From contig JAAVLQ010000001.1 of NCBI GenBank assembly GCA_012103075.1, positions 806,001 to 870,000 on the forward strand: a DNA stretch of 64,000 nt, read 5' to 3'. The translations under genes and the position numbers were made by a program. This document shows positions 32,598 through 43,726 of this stretch, one piece after another. This DNA comes from Brucella cytisi (GTDB lineage: Bacteria; Pseudomonadota; Alphaproteobacteria; Rhizobiales; Rhizobiaceae). The notes under the pieces were generated by a model that had not been told where the DNA came from, ran no database searches, and saw only the letters and a list, made by a program, of their open reading frames with translations. Positions within the stretch are counted from its first letter, which is position 1; each line of letters opens with the position of its first letter.

Positions 32598-33736
32598 ATG
32601 AGTGGCAGCAAGTTTCCGCCTTCGAATGCAACTGCGGATGACGTCCGCTTCATGGAAGCGACGATACGTTATGCACGGCGTCACAAGGGGCTGACGGGAA
32701 CCAATCCGTCCGTCGGCACGATCATCGTCAGGATGGCGTCATCGTCGGACGTGGCGTGACTGCAATTGGCGGCAGGCCCCATGCCGAGCCGCAGGCGCTT
32801 GCAGACGCGGGAGAAGCGGCGCGTGGCGCGACGGCTTATGTGACGCTGGAACCTTGCGCGCATCACGGACGCACGCCGCCTTGCGCGGAAGCGCTGGTGC
32901 GGGCGGGGGTGGCGCGCGTCGTGGTTGCCGCGACCGATCCGGACGAACGGGTCAGCGGAAAAGGATTTGCCATCCTGCGCGAGGCAGGGATTGAGGTTGT
33001 GCCGGGCATTCTCGCCAAACGTGCTGCTGATGATCTTGCGGGCTATCTGAATCGATCCGCGAAGAAGCGCCCGGAAGTGATTCTGAAACTTGCACTTTCC
33101 GCCGATGGCATGATCGGTCGTCGGGGCGAGGGACAGGTTGCAATAACGGGGGCGATTGCGCGTGCTCAGTCGCATATCCTGCGGGCCCAGACGGATATTA
33201 TCCTGATCGGCATCGAAACCGCACTGGTCGACGATCCGGTGTTGAACTGCCGCCTGCCGGGGCTGGAACAGCGTTCGCCTGTTCGAGTGGTGCTAGACAG
33301 CGGATTGCGCTTGCAGCTTTCCTCGAAGCTTGTGCGGACCGCTGATGCCCAACCCTTGTGGATCGCCTGTGGTGAAGAAGCGCCGCTGGAGCGGCGCTAC
33401 GAGTTGCAGGCAGCCGGTTGCCGGATTCTCGCGACCGAAGCTTATGATTGCCGCATCGCTCTGCCCGAACTGATGGACGATCTCGCTGCGCAGGGCATTT
33501 CCTCGGTTCTCGTTGAAGGCGGAGCAGGTGTTGCGAAGAGCTTTCTGGACGAGGGGCTGGTGGACCGGCTTGCCATCTTCCGTTCGCCGGTCGAAATCGG
33601 CTCAGAACTTGGGGTTGCCGTGGACGGACTCGAAACCCATATCGCAGACAAGTTCAAAATCATGAGGCGTGCTCGCTATGGCGACGATGCCTATGCGGAA
33701 TATGTAAGTGCTGAATGTAAAAGCGTCAGGTCGTAG
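32598..33736 (+). CDS. ribD: Riboflavin biosynthesis deaminase/reductase (one frameshift)
   Basis: Bifunctional: deaminates then reduces the pyrimidine intermediate of riboflavin synthesis. Deaminase zinc motif GGRPHAEPQAL and TLEPCAHHGRTPPCAEAL; reductase domain KLALSADGMIGRRGEGQVAI, ILIGIETALVDDP, VLVEGGAGVAKSFLDEGLVD. ATG at 32598. An A is missing at 32730 (IIVKDGVIVGRGVTAIGG expected). 379 aa after correction. Followed by a 95-base intergenic repeat before ribE. Confidence 0.94.
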
Positions 33737-33831
33737 CAAAATGGTGGTTTTCGAGTGCCGGAGCGCAGTGTACTTAAATACATGATCACCAGAAGCGCAG
33801 GAAACCGCTATTTGTGAGCCAAGACATGGCG
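33737..33831 (+). repeat. Palindromic intergenic repeat, family B (copy 1)
   Basis: About 95 bases alignable along their whole length with the complement of 57363-57459: shared blocks AAAATGGTG-TTTTC, CCGGAGCG, GTACT-AAA, CACC-GAA-CGCAG-AAA and ACATGGCGA/GCATGGCGA. Central part is a dyad. Lies inside the ribD-ribE operon. Size and behaviour resemble the Bru-RS elements of Brucella, but identity was not tested. Confidence 0.7.
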
Positions 33832-33859
33832 ACTATTGATCAGGCACGAAGGAGACTTG

Positions 33860-34468
33860 ATGTTTACAGGTATTATTACCGATATCGGCAAGGTTGACCG
33901 GATCAAGCCGCTGAATGAAGGCGTTCTTCTGCGTATCGAAACCGCTTATGATCCTGAGACGATCGAGCTTGGTGCGTCGATTGCCTGTTCAGGCGTGTGC
34001 CTGACGGTGGTGGCGCTGCCAGAAAAAGGCACGAATGCCCGCTGGTTCGAGGTGGAGGCATGGGAAGAAGCGCTGCGCCTGACTACAATCTCCAAATGGC
34101 AGAGCGGGCGGAACATCAATCTGGAGCGTTCGCTGAAACTTGGCGACGAAATGGGCGGTCATCTCGTTTCCGGCCATGTAGATGGACAGGCTGAAATCGT
34201 CGAGCGCAGGGAGGAAGGCGATGCAGTGCGCTTCACCCTGCGTGCGCCGGAAGAACTCACACCGTTTATCGCCCAGAAGGGTTCGGTCGCTCTCGATGGA
34301 ACTTCGCTAACGGTAAATGGCGTCAATAGTAACGAGTTCGATGTGCTCCTGATCCGCCACTCGCTTGAAGTCACGACACGGGGCGACCGGAAACCGGGCG
34401 ACAAGGTAAATATCGAGATCGACCAGCTGGCACGTTACGCAGCAAGGCTTGCGCAATATCAGAAATAG
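33860..34468 (+). CDS. ribE: Riboflavin synthase alpha chain
   Basis: Dismutates two 6,7-dimethyl-8-ribityllumazines to riboflavin. Intact 202 aa with the duplicated lumazine-binding barrel: MFTGIITDIGKVDRI starts barrel one, GHLVSGHVDGQAEIV and VALDGTSLTVNGVNSNEFDV lie in barrel two. ATG at 33860 follows GAAGGAGAC. Operon partner of ribD, ribH and nusB. Confidence 0.94.
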   Translation: MFTGIITDIGKVDRIKPLNEGVLLRIETAYDPETIELGASIACSGVCLTVVALPEKGTNARWFEVEAWEEALRLTTISKWQSGRNINLERSLKLGDEMGGHLVSGHVDGQAEIVERREEGDAVRFTLRAPEELTPFIAQKGSVALDGTSLTVNGVNSNEFDVLLIRHSLEVTTRGDRKPGDKVNIEIDQLARYAARLAQYQK

Positions 34469-34520
34469 GCTTACAGCCTAAATTCCCGTGCTGTAAAAGC
34501 ATATCCCGATTTTAAGCGTT

Positions 34521-34539
34521 GACCGCAATTGTTGCGGTC
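34521..34539 (+). promoter_or_regulatory. Small hairpin before ribH
   Basis: GACCGCAA-TTG-TTGCGGTC, perfect 8-bp stem, 26 bases ahead of the ribH start and followed by GCAAAATTTG. May be a weak attenuator or processing site. Not an FMN riboswitch. Confidence 0.4.
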
Positions 34540-34564
34540 CGCAAAATTTGTCATGGAGTCTCTC

Positions 34565-35026
34565 ATGTCCAAGCACGAGGCGCATGCGCCGCATTTGCTT
34601 ATTGTCGAAGCGCGTTTCTACGATGATCTCGCCGACGCGCTTCTGGATGGCGCAAAGGCAGCCTTGGATGAGGCAGGGGCATCCTATGACGTGGTTACGG
34701 TGCCCGGCGCGCTGGAAGTTCCGGCGGTCATTTCTTTCGCGCTCGATGGCGAAGACAATGGCGGCAAGGAATATGATGGCTTCGTCGCGCTTGGCACAGT
34801 TATCCGTGGCGAAACCTATCATTTCGATATCGTGTCCAATGAATCCTGCCGCGCGCTTACCGATCTTGCCGTCGAGGAAAGCATTGCTATCGGCAATGGC
34901 ATTTTGACGGTCGAGAATGAAGAGCAGGCATGGGTACGCGCCCGCCGTGAAGACAAGGACAAGGGCGGTTTTGCCGCCCGTGCCGCGCTGACCATGATCG
35001 ACCTGCGCAAGAAGTTCGGAGTCTGA
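34565..35026 (+). CDS. ribH: 6,7-dimethyl-8-ribityllumazine synthase
   Basis: Joins the pyrimidine and dihydroxybutanone phosphate to lumazine. Intact 153 aa: [55 protein letters not shown] (catalytic His) and [15 protein letters not shown]. In Brucella two homologues exist; the one in the rib operon before nusB is RibH1, which this location matches. Start ATG 34565 follows GGAG; an upstream in-frame ATG at 34553 is weaker. Confidence 0.93.
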   Translation: MSKHEAHAPHLLIVEARFYDDLADALLDGAKAALDEAGASYDVVTVPGALEVPAVISFALDGEDNGGKEYDGFVALGTVIRGETYHFDIVSNESCRALTDLAVEESIAIGNGILTVENEEQAWVRARREDKDKGGFAARAALTMIDLRKKFGV

Positions 35027-35031
35027 TCATT

Positions 35032-35538
35032 ATGAATTCTTCTACCGAAGGCCGCCCAACCCCCAATCTCCCACGCACGGCGAACAAGCGCGGCGTTGCC
35101 CGTCTTGCTGCAGTCCGTGCGCTTTATCAGATGGATGTTGCCGGGACAGGTGTTCTGGAAGTGGTGGCTGAGTACGAAGCTTTCCGTCTCGGCAAGGAAG
35201 TGGATGGCACGCAGTATCTCGATGCCGATCCGCAATGGTTCCGCGCAATCGTGGCCGGTGTCGTCGATGAACAGCTGAAACTCGATCCGATGATCCATCA
35301 GGCGTTGACGGAAGACTGGCCGCTGTCGCGTCTCGATTCGACGTTGCGCGCCATTCTCCGCGCTGGCGCCCGGGAATTGCAGACGCGCAAAGACGTGCCG
35401 ACAGCTGTCATCGTGTCAGAGTATGTTGATATCGCCAAGGCTTTCTACACGGAAGAAGAGCCGAAACTGGTCAATGCCGTGCTTGATCGCTTGGCATTTG
35501 TCATTCGTGGCGAGAGCCGCGGTGTGAAGCCGCGCTGA
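35032..35538 (+). CDS. nusB: Transcription antitermination factor NusB
   Basis: Binds boxA of rRNA leader with NusE for antitermination. Intact 168-aa all-helical protein: [56 protein letters not shown] and [12 protein letters not shown] six bases after the ribH stop; last gene of the operon, followed by a long hairpin. Confidence 0.94.
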   Translation: MNSSTEGRPTPNLPRTANKRGVARLAAVRALYQMDVAGTGVLEVVAEYEAFRLGKEVDGTQYLDADPQWFRAIVAGVVDEQLKLDPMIHQALTEDWPLSRLDSTLRAILRAGARELQTRKDVPTAVIVSEYVDIAKAFYTEEEPKLVNAVLDRLAFVIRGESRGVKPR

Positions 35539-35893
35539 TCCGGCTTCCCTGACAATAATGATGAAAGAAGGGTTGTGAGAAATCGCAGCCCTTCTTTCAT
35601 TGTGCGCTGACAAAGAACGACTTGACGTTTGTTAAACCGTTTCGCATGTTGGGTATGCGGCATTGAGAATGCTGAAATGCAAGGAATCGCGCCAATGGGT
35701 TGATTCCCAAGGCGTAAGTTCCAGACGTGAATATACCGAAGAAGCCGGGTATCTTGTATTGGCTTCAGGCACTTCCATGCCGCTCAATCGGGTCCGGGGA
35801 GGGTTTTCGGGCCTATCCTGCGCATGTGCCTGCCGACAATCGCGGTTCGCGGTCTGACGGTAGCCGGCGCGAGCTTAATGGGAGTTGGCCTTT
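35539..35893 (+). other. nusB-hppA intergenic region
   Basis: 355 bases. Holds the nusB terminator (35561-35600) and, further on, the hppA leader. The open frames here have no ribosome-binding site or recognisable motif. Confidence 0.5.
35561..35600 (+). terminator. Terminator hairpin after nusB
   Basis: ATGAAAGAAGGG pairs exactly with CCCTTCTTTCAT around TTGTGAGAAATCGCAG, which itself folds partly. Strong stem with a pyrimidine-rich 3' arm. Confidence 0.75.
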
Positions 35894-38052
35894 ATGCAAA
35901 TGGGAGTGGCAGTCTTAGTTCTCGTCATTGCCTGCGGTTTGGTTTCCGTTCTTTTCGCCATTTGGGCGATCCGTTCGGTTCTTGCAGCCGATCAGGGGAC
36001 GCAGCGCATGCAGGAAATTGCTGAAGCCATCCGCGAGGGTGCTTCAGCCTATCTCACAAGACAATATTCGACGATTGCCATCGTTGGCGTCGTGGTCTTT
36101 CTGGCAGCCCGGTATCTGTTGTCGCTCAGTGCAGCAATCGGCTTTCTGATTGGTGCAGTTCTTTCAGGTGTCACCGGCTTTATCGGAATGCACGTTTCTG
36201 TTCGCGCTAATGTGCGCACCGCTCAGGCAGCTTCGCTTAGCCCGGCAGGAGGGCTTGAACTAGCATTCAAGTCAGGAGCCATTACCGGACTTCTGGTAGC
36301 AGGGGCTCGCGCTGCTCGGCGTGTCTGTCTATTATTTCGTTCTCACTGTCTGGCTTGGTTATTCACCTTCCGACCGCACGGTTATCGATGCGCTGGTATC
36401 GCTCGGCTTCGGCGCTTCGCTGATCTCGATCTTCGCGCGTCTTGGCGGTGGCATTTTTACCAAGGGTGCAGATGTCGGCGGCGATCTCGTCGGCAAGGTC
36501 GAGGCAGGTATTCCAGAGGATGATCCGCGCAACCCTGCGACCATTGCGGATAATGTCGGTGACAATGTTGGCGATTGTGCAGGCATGGCTGCCGACCTTT
36601 TCGAAACCTATGCGGTGACAGTTGTTGCCACCATGGTTCTCGGTGCGATCTTTTTCAATGGGTCGGACGTTCTATCCAGCGTCATGCTTTATCCGTTGAT
36701 GATCTGTGGCGCCTGCGTCATCACGTCAATCGTGGGCACTTTTTTCGTCAAGCTCGGTGTCAATGGCTCCATAATGGGCGCGCTTTACAAGGGGCTGATC
36801 GCCACAGGACTGCTTTCCATTGTCGGTCTTGCGGTCGCCAATACACTCACTATTGGCTGGGGCGAGATCGGAACAGTCGCCGGAAAAAGCATTACCGGCA
36901 CCAATCTCTTCATTTGCGGACTGATCGGTCTGATCGTTACTGGTCTGATCGTTGTGATCACAGAATACTATACCGGCACCAACAAGCGTCCGGTTAATTC
37001 CATTGCGCAAGCTTCGGTCACAGGGCATGGCACAAACGTCATTCAGGGGTTGGCGGTTTCTCTGGAATCGACAGCATTGCCGGCAATCGTGATTGTTGGC
37101 GGCATTATTTCGACCTACCAGCTCGCCGGTCTGTTCGGTACGGCAATCGCTGTCACTGCCATGCTCGGTATTGCAGGGATGATCGTGGCGCTCGATGCCT
37201 TCGGTCCGGTTACGGATAATGCGGGTGGCATTGCGGAAATGGCAGGTCTCGACCCCGAGGTCCGCAAAGCCACTGATGCGCTCGATGCCGTTGGCAATAC
37301 GACCAAGGCTGTTACCAAGGGCTATGCCATCGGTTCGGCAGGCCTTGGCGCGCTGGTTCTGTTCGCGGCCTATTCCAACGATCTGGCCTACTTTGCCGCT
37401 AACGGACAGACCTATCCTTACTTCGCCGATATGGGGCCGGTTTCATTTGATCTCTCCAACCCTTATGTGGTTGCGGGGCTGATCTTTGGTGGCCTGATCC
37501 CGTATCTGTTCGGTGGCATGGCGATGACTGCCGTGGGCCGGGCCGGGGGCGCGGTCGTGCAGGAAGTGCGCCGCCAGTTCCGCGAAAAGCCGGGCATCAT
37601 GACCGGTAAGGAACGCCCGGATTATGCCCGCGCGGTCGATCTTCTGACCGGGGCGGCCATTCGCGAAATGATCATCCCGTCGCTCCTGCCTGTGCTGGCG
37701 CCGATTGTGGTCTATTTCGGCGTGCTGCTTATCTCAGGGTCGAAGGCTGCAGCCTTCGCAGCGCTCGGCGCATCGCTTCTCGGCGTTATCGTCAACGGCC
37801 TCTTCGTGGCAATTTCCATGACGTCCGGTGGTGGCGCATGGGACAATGCCAAGAAGAGCTTTGAGGATGGGTTTACCGATGCCGATGGCGTGAAGCACCT
37901 TAAAGGGTCGGAAGCGCATAAAGCATCGGTGACTGGCGATACGGTTGGTGATCCCTATAAGGATACAGCCGGTCCAGCTGTCAATCCGGCGATCAAGATC
38001 ACCAACATCGTGGCCCTGCTGCTCCCCGGCTGTGCTGGCGCATATGTCTTGA
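35894..38052 (+). CDS. hppA: K+-insensitive-type H+-translocating inorganic pyrophosphatase (two frameshifts)
   Basis: Membrane pyrophosphatase that pumps protons with PPi energy; about 718 aa and 16 membrane spans. Substrate-site motifs: [40 protein letters not shown], and C-terminal [19 protein letters not shown]. Start ATG 35894, nine bases after GGAG. Surplus G in GGGG 36302-36305 ([13 protein letters not shown] expected) and surplus C in the run near 38025 so the true end reads LAVLAHMS, stop 38050-38052. K+ dependence was judged from memory of family residues, so that part is uncertain. Confidence 0.94.
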
Positions 38053-38067
38053 CGTAATGAACGGAGG

Positions 38068-38101
38068 AAAAGAAAACCCGCCGTTAAGGCGGGTTTTCTT
38101 T
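38068..38101 (+). terminator. Rho-independent terminator of hppA
   Basis: AAAGAAAACCCGCC-GTTAA-GGCGGGTTTTCTTT, nearly symmetrical, so it can also serve bamE on the other strand. Confidence 0.92.
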
Positions 38102-38118
38102 GTCGGTATCTGACAGGA

Positions 38119-38646
38119 TCAGTTGTTGGCGCCGCCTGCAGCGCCCGGCAACGAGGTCGGGGCCTTGGAAACGCCCTGAATGATCTGACCGAGGAAGGTC
38201 TGATCCTTGCCGCCTGTCGGCGTGGTGCGCGACACGAAGTCGAACAGCTTGCCGTCCTTCAGGCCGTAATTGGCGATATGCTCGACCTTGCCGTCCTTGT
38301 CGAAATAGATGGCAAGGATCTGCCGTTCGATGATCTTCGGCTTCATGAACTGCGCGGCGCGATAACGCTTCTGCGAAATGTAATAGAACACTTCATTGTC
38401 GAAGGTCGCGGTGGTGGACGGCGTACCGAGCGCCAGAAGCACCTGCTCGCGGCTGGAGCCGACAGGAACCGAATCAAGTGCATCCTGATCGAGCACGTAA
38501 CCCTCAGTCAGCGTTTCTGACGGATTGAGCGTGGACGCAGTGTTACATCCGGCAAGAGCCACTGAGACGAGAATTGCCGTGCCTGCGAGAAGAGCACGCT
38601 GCTGGCGTACGCTTGGAAAAATTCGCTGCAACAAAGACCTCTCCAT
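38119..38646 (-). CDS. bamE: Outer membrane protein assembly factor BamE (SmpA/OmlA) lipoprotein
   Basis: 175-aa lipoprotein of the BAM complex. Signal peptide with lipobox LVSVALAGC, then EGYVLDQDALDSVPVGSSRE and QVLLALGTPSTTATFDNEVF, YYISQKRY, the BamE signature region, and a Gly/Ala tail. ATG at 38646 chosen; nearby alternatives are in-frame TTGs. Divergent from the bc1 chaperone gene. Intact. Confidence 0.88.
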   Translation of the reverse strand: MERSLLQRIFPSVRQQRALLAGTAILVSVALAGCNTASTLNPSETLTEGYVLDQDALDSVPVGSSREQVLLALGTPSTTATFDNEVFYYISQKRYRAAQFMKPKIIERQILAIYFDKDGKVEHIANYGLKDGKLFDFVSRTTPTGGKDQTFLGQIIQGVSKAPTSLPGAAGGANN

Positions 38647-38735
38647 ACATTCTAAATCAGCGCGGCACTTTCGCCGTCGGGAGAACTTCGGTAAACCACC
38701 TTGCTTATTTATGCAACTGGAACGGTCGTACGGAC

Positions 38736-39320
38736 ATGATTCTCCAACTATTCCGCCGCAAATCCAAAGCGAACGAGGCAATTATGCTTCGCGTTTACGA
38801 GGTGATCGTGGCGGCGGCGCGGCAAAAACGGTTTTATGCACAATTTCTAGTGCCTGATACGCCGCTTGGCCGCTATGAAATGCTTTCGCTGCATATTTTC
38901 CTCGCCCTGCATCGGATGAGGGGAGAACATAAGGCGCTTGCTGATCTGGCGCAGGAAATTGCGGACGAGTTTTTCAAGGACGTCGACCATTCGCTGCGCG
39001 AACTCGGCATTGGAGATCAGGGCGTGCCTAAGCGAATGAAGAAGCTTGCACGCATGTTCTACGGTCGCGTTGCAGCTTATGGCGAGGCTCTGGACGCAAA
39101 TGATACGGACGCCTTGGCTGCCGCGCTGACGCGAAATATCCGCCCGGACCTCGAATTCTGGCCGCATGCCCACCATTTAAGTGAATATGTTCTGGGATGC
39201 CGCAACCGACTGCAAAAATTGCAGACGATACTTTGGCGGCTGGCGACATTTCCTATATGGATGCAGATCAAATGGACTTTGCGCCAAAAACAATACTGAA
39301 AAGGCCAATGAGAATGACTG
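38736..39320 (+). CDS. Ubiquinol-cytochrome c chaperone (Cbp3-like; frameshifts near the end)
   Basis: Assembly factor for cytochrome b of complex III. Family blocks: MILQLFRRKSKANEA, AARQKRFYAQFLVPDTPLGR, YEMLSLHIFLALHRMRG, EFFKDVDHSLRELGIGDQGV and PKRMKKLARMFYGRVAAY. The C-terminus is uncertain: a missing A in AAAAA near 39219 (LQKIADDTLAAGD expected) and probably another in AAAAA near 39285, which would end it at TGA 39318-39320, overlapping the next ATG. As written the frame stops at 39299. Confidence 0.82.
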
Positions 39321-39873
39321 ATAAACCGGCGCTCACCTATCCTGTTCCGGTTCTTCACCTGCCACAAAAAAGGGCGTAACGGTGAAAATCGGCACGGATG
39401 AGAAAGAGCGTGCAGCGCTCGCGGCAGACCATGGACTTGAGGCCGTGAACGCCTTTGCTGCGGAGTTTTTGATTACACCTTGGAAAAAGGACGGTATTCG
39501 GGTGCGCGGTCGCATTGATGCGGAAATCGTTCAGTCCTGCGTCGTGACGCTGGAGCCAATGGCCAATAGCATCTCCGAAGAGGTCGACACCATCTTTGTG
39601 CCGGAAAATTCGCGGCTTGCAAGGATTCAGCTTGATGAAAGCGGAGAAATGCTGCTCGATGCCGAAGGTGCGGACATTCCGGAAGTTTTTGCTGGTGACA
39701 AGATAGATATTGGCGCGATTGCGGAGGAATTCTTCGATCTTGCTATCGATCCTTATCCCCGCAAGCCGGGCCTTCCGGACGAGAGTGAGCCGAAGGTTTT
39801 CGGGGACGACGACGGCCATGAGAAGCCCGTTTCGCCGTTTGCGAAGCTTTCTGAATGGCAAAAGAAGCCGTAA
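39314..39873 (+). CDS. DUF177 (YceD-like) protein (one frameshift)
   Basis: Cytoplasmic protein of about 186 aa; the family is linked to 23S rRNA/large-subunit biogenesis. Visible: RIDAEIVQSCVVTLEPMANS (with the conserved single Cys), SEEVDTIFVPE, EEFFDLAIDPYPRKPG, and KPVSPFAKLSEWQKKP at the end, the usual DUF177 finish. ATG at 39314; one A missing in the run 39366-39371. In many bacteria rpmF follows; here plsX does, as in other Rhizobiales. Confidence 0.88.
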
Positions 39874-39990
39874 TTCACAGTGGGTTTGATAGAATTTGGT
39901 TGTGCGGAAACGCAAAAACACTATTTTCGCCGAAAACCTGTCTGCTGCAAAAGCAGGTCAGGGACAGGGATCGCACAGGAATAATCAAGA

Positions 39991-41049
39991 GTGATCAAAA
40001 TTTCGATTGACGCGATGGGCGGTGATTTTGGCCCTGAAGTGGTCATCCCCGGCGCAGCGAAAGCACTTGAGCGCCATCCTGATATCCGCTTCATATTCTT
40101 CGGTCTCCCCTGCACAGGTGGAGCCGGTGCTGGCACGTTATCCGAAGCTGCAAGCCGCATCCGAGTTCCGCGCGAGCGAGGTTGCCATCAGCATGGATGA
40201 CAAGCCGAGCGGGCGCTGCGCGCTGGTCGTGGTAAATCGTCCATGTGGCAGGCTATCGAGGCGGTGAAGACCGGCGACGCTCAGGCATGTATTTCCGCCG
40301 GTAATACCGGCGCATTGATGGCCATGTCCAAATTTTGCCTGCGCATGATGTCGGACGTCGAGCGCCCGGCGATTGCGGGCATCTGGCCGACACTGCGTGG
40401 TGAAAGTATCGTGCTTGACGTTGGAGCCACTATTGGCGCCGATGCGCGTCAGCTCGTCGATTACGCCGTTATGGGGGCTGGTATGGCGCGGGCCCTGTTC
40501 GAGGTGCGCAAACCGACCGTCGGGCTCCTGAATGTCGGCACGGAAGAGGTAAAGGGTCTCGACGAGATCAAGGAAGCGGGCCAGATTTTGCGCGACACAC
40601 CGCTCGACGGACTTGCCTATTCCGGTTTTGTTGAAGGCAACGATATCGGCAAGGGTACGGTAGACGTCGTCGTGACAGAAGGTTTTACCGGCAATATCGC
40701 GCTCAAGGCTGCGGAAGGTACAGCCCGCCAGATGGGTGAACTGCTACGTCAGGCTATGCGCCGCACGCTGCTTGCCAAGATCGGTTATGTTTTCGCCAAG
40801 GGTGCGTTCGACCGTCTGCGCGAAAAGATGGATCCAAATAAGGTCAATGGCGGCGTCTTCCTCGGTCTCAGTGGAATCGTCATCAAAAGCCATGGTAGCG
40901 CAAATGCAGAAGGCTTCTGCTCGGCAGTGGAAGTCGGCTATGACATGGTGAGAAATCGCCTTCTGGAAAAGATCGAGGCCGATCTGGCGCATTTCCACCA
41001 CAGTCATCCGCATGTATCGAATGATGGTGGCGAGGCTGCGAAGGCATAA
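39991..41049 (+). CDS. plsX: Phosphate acyltransferase PlsX (two frameshifts)
   Basis: Makes acyl-phosphate from acyl-ACP for phospholipid synthesis. GTG start: [20 protein letters not shown], then [57 protein letters not shown] and [16 protein letters not shown], all family hallmarks. Surplus C near 40108-40111 ([12 protein letters not shown]) and a missing base near 40215. Corrected length about 352 aa. First of plsX-fabH-ihfA-merR. Confidence 0.94.
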
Positions 41050-41219
41050 TTCCGACGAAGTCGTCCGGAAGACCGAATTGGATAAAATTTGCAGTTTGCC
41101 GATTTTTTCGGCGCCGAAGTGGTGAAGTAACTTTTACCGGTTATGTGTAGGGCCAGAATTCTCGACTGCGCGCGCGAATGTTCGTTGTGCCGGTCGCATG
41201 TGAGGACAGGAAATAAGAG

Positions 41220-42191
41220 ATGATAAGATCTGTCGTGCGGGGTATCGGTTCGGCATTGCCGAAGCGGGTTATGAAGAATACCGATTTCGAAGGTATTATC
41301 GAAACCTCGGACGAGTGGATCGTGCAGCGCACGGGTATCCGTGAGCGCCACATTGCAGGTGATGACGAAACCACGGTTTCGCTCGGCACGGCTGCGGCCC
41401 GCGCCGCAATCGAGAACGCCGGCTTGCAGCCGACCGATATCGATCTCGTTCTGCTGGCAACCTCGACGCCCAACCATACTTTTCCGGCAAGCGCCGTGGA
41501 AATTCAGCGCGAACTGGGAATCACCAAGGGCTTTGCCTTCGATATGCAGGCCGTGTGCAGCGGCTTTATCTATGCCATCACGACAGCTGATCTCTATATC
41601 CGCGGCGGTATGGCGAAGCGGGTTCTCGTCATCGGCGCGGAAACTTTCTCGCGCATCCTCGACTGGAATGACCGTACGACTTGCGTTTTGTTTGGCGATG
41701 GTGCCGGCGCATTGGTCCTCGAAGCTGCAGAAGGCAACGGGCTGACCTCGGATCGTGGCGTTCTCGCCGCCAATCTGCGCTCGGACGGCAATCACAAGGA
41801 AAAACTTTTTGTGGATGGCGGCCCGTCAACGACCCAGACAGTCGGCCACTTGCGCATGGAAGGCCGTGAGGTCTTCAAACACGCAGTCGGCATGATAACG
41901 GACGTTATCGAGGCTTCTTTCGAGGAAACCGGCCTCACTGCCGAGGATATCGACTGGTTCGTCCCGCATCAGGCAAACAAGCGCATTATCGATGCTTCCG
42001 CCAAGAAGCTGAATATCGCTGAAGGCAAGGTCGTCATCACAGTGGATCGCCACGGCAACACCTCTGCCGCGTCGGTTCCGCTGGCTCTTGCGACCGCTGT
42101 TGCAGATGGCCGCATCAAGAAGGGCGACCTCGTTCTTCTGGAAGCAATGGGCGGCGGATTCACGTGGGGCGCGGTTCTGTTGCGCTGGTAA
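41220..42191 (+). CDS. fabH: 3-oxoacyl-ACP synthase III
   Basis: Starts fatty acid synthesis by condensing acetyl-CoA with malonyl-ACP. Intact 323 aa. Catalytic triad: Cys in [13 protein letters not shown], His in [13 protein letters not shown], Asn in [17 protein letters not shown]-terminal [30 protein letters not shown] precedes ATG. 170 bases after plsX, which contain no gene. Confidence 0.96.
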   Translation: MIRSVVRGIGSALPKRVMKNTDFEGIIETSDEWIVQRTGIRERHIAGDDETTVSLGTAAARAAIENAGLQPTDIDLVLLATSTPNHTFPASAVEIQRELGITKGFAFDMQAVCSGFIYAITTADLYIRGGMAKRVLVIGAETFSRILDWNDRTTCVLFGDGAGALVLEAAEGNGLTSDRGVLAANLRSDGNHKEKLFVDGGPSTTQTVGHLRMEGREVFKHAVGMITDVIEASFEETGLTAEDIDWFVPHQANKRIIDASAKKLNIAEGKVVITVDRHGNTSAASVPLALATAVADGRIKKGDLVLLEAMGGGFTWGAVLLRW

Positions 42192-42309
42192 GCAACAAAT
42201 TTGATCTGCCGTGAGGGAACTCGCGGCTTGACCGTTGCGCTTTTATTTGTGTAACGTCCTGTCACGTAAGGATATTATCTGTTCAAACGCTAACCGGGCA
42301 GGTTCGGTC

Positions 42310-42633
42310 ATGGGAGGTAAGACGGTCACGCGAGCTGATCTGGCAGAGGCTGTTTACCGTAAGGTAGGCCTTTCCAGAACGGAGTCGGCGGCTCTTGTCG
42401 AGATGATTCTCGATGAAGTCTGTGACGCTATCGTCAACGGTGAAACCGTGAAGTTGTCGTCTTTCGCGACATTTCAGGTTCGCGACAAGAACGAGCGCAT
42501 TGGCCGTAATCCGAAAACAGGCGAGGAGGTTCCAATTCTTCCCCGTCGTGTGATGACGTTCAAAGCTTCCAACGTTCTTAAGCAGCGTATTCTGCAAGAA
42601 CATCAGAAGCGTGAAACCAAAAGCCAAAAGTAA
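42310..42633 (+). CDS. ihfA: Integration host factor subunit alpha
   Basis: DNA-bending HU-family protein, 107 aa, intact: [39 protein letters not shown] and the DNA-contacting arm [20 protein letters not shown], typical of IhfA. ATG at 42310. Third in the plsX-fabH-ihfA-merR order conserved in alphaproteobacteria. Confidence 0.94.
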   Translation: MGGKTVTRADLAEAVYRKVGLSRTESAALVEMILDEVCDAIVNGETVKLSSFATFQVRDKNERIGRNPKTGEEVPILPRRVMTFKASNVLKQRILQEHQKRETKSQK

Positions 42634-42640
42634 TCGTTAG

Positions 42641-42668
42641 AATGCTGCCCATCGGGCAGCATTTTGTT
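42641..42668 (+). terminator. Terminator after ihfA
   Basis: AATGCTGCCC-ATC-GGGCAGCATTTTG; strong stem with T-rich tail eight bases after the stop. Confidence 0.88.
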
Positions 42669-43121
42669 TTTGGCGCCATCTTTGTAGAACTGACATCGCT
42701 TCTGCGCCTGATATATGGTCGCGCGCAGGACGGTTTTTGTGTTGGTTGTGGCTGCAGCCCTCATAATCGCCCTTTGTCACGAATTGGCCACGCTCCCTTC
42801 GGCCTTGCGTGAAGGGATGCTTATAAAGCTCTGATATTATATAATGGTTCTAGCGGAGCGAATCGCTTTGCTGATATCGAGATCTGGAAGGCGGCTGGCT
42901 TTTCAGAGAGATTTCGTGTTGCACACCGTTCGGTTTTGAATGACGTTTGCGCCGTGTCTTTCCACACGCTGGAGTTTGTTAACTCCCGTCTTCTAAAATC
43001 CAATGGTTACAAGTGCATTTCGTGTTACCGACGTGTTCGCGTTGGCAGCGAGTTGAACTATCTGGATCGGCGAGGTTGCGCCGCAACGGCGAAACCTGAA
43101 CCACTGGAAAGGGCAAGTGGA
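42669..43121 (+). other. ihfA-merR intergenic region
   Basis: About 450 bases with no convincing gene. In-frame codons upstream of the merR ATG exist but show no ribosome-binding site and poor codon choice. AT-rich part 42820-42860 is the likely promoter area for merR. Confidence 0.45.
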
Positions 43122-43661
43122 ATGGACAAGAGCCCTGATGCATTCAGGACGATCAGCGAAGTAGCGGATGATCTTGATCTTCCGCAGCATGTGCTGCGTT
43201 TCTGGGAAACGCGCTTTACCCAGATCAAGCCTATGAAGCGGGGTGGCGGTCGCAGATATTACCGGCCGCTCGATGTCGAATTGCTCAAGGGCATTCGTCA
43301 TCTGCTCTACGATCAGGGCTATACGATCAAGGGCGTGCAGCGTCTGCTTCGCGAAAACAATGCGCAGTTCATCATTGCACTCGGCAATGGCGACGTTCAG
43401 GCGATTGAGGGGATTACGCGCCAGAAGCAGGCTGCTGCCGATAAGCGCGCTGCCGAAGAGGCGGCTGATAATGAAATGGCTCTGCCGAGCGGCATCAAGG
43501 CACCGCAACCGGCGCGCAAGCTCTTTGGTCTCTTGAAGGGCGAGGAAGACGGCCCCATCGGAGCCGATGGAAAGCGGCCTTCAAAGGATAACCGCTCGCT
43601 CCTGCAGGAGGCGTTGTTTGATCTCCTCGAATGCAAGCGTCTTCTCGATCAGGTGCGCTGA
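43122..43661 (+). CDS. MerR-family transcriptional regulator
   Basis: Intact 179 aa. Mer[63 protein letters not shown] and [11 protein letters not shown]; then an Ala/Lys-rich linker and a C-terminal helix. No metal-binding cysteines. This regulator always follows ihfA in Rhizobiales; target unknown. ATG at 43122 follows GAAAGGG. Confidence 0.9.
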   Translation: MDKSPDAFRTISEVADDLDLPQHVLRFWETRFTQIKPMKRGGGRRYYRPLDVELLKGIRHLLYDQGYTIKGVQRLLRENNAQFIIALGNGDVQAIEGITRQKQAAADKRAAEEAADNEMALPSGIKAPQPARKLFGLLKGEEDGPIGADGKRPSKDNRSLLQEALFDLLECKRLLDQVR

Positions 43662-43679
43662 TCGACTTTGGATCGCATG

Positions 43680-43706
43680 AAAAGGGAGGCTTTCGCCTCC
43701 CTTTTT
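43680..43706. terminator. Terminator between merR and sugE
   Basis: AAAAGGGAGGC-TTTC-GCCTCCCTTTTT; symmetrical, serving both convergent genes. Confidence 0.92.
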
Positions 43707-43726
43707 GCTTTGTTAGACGGGCTGAA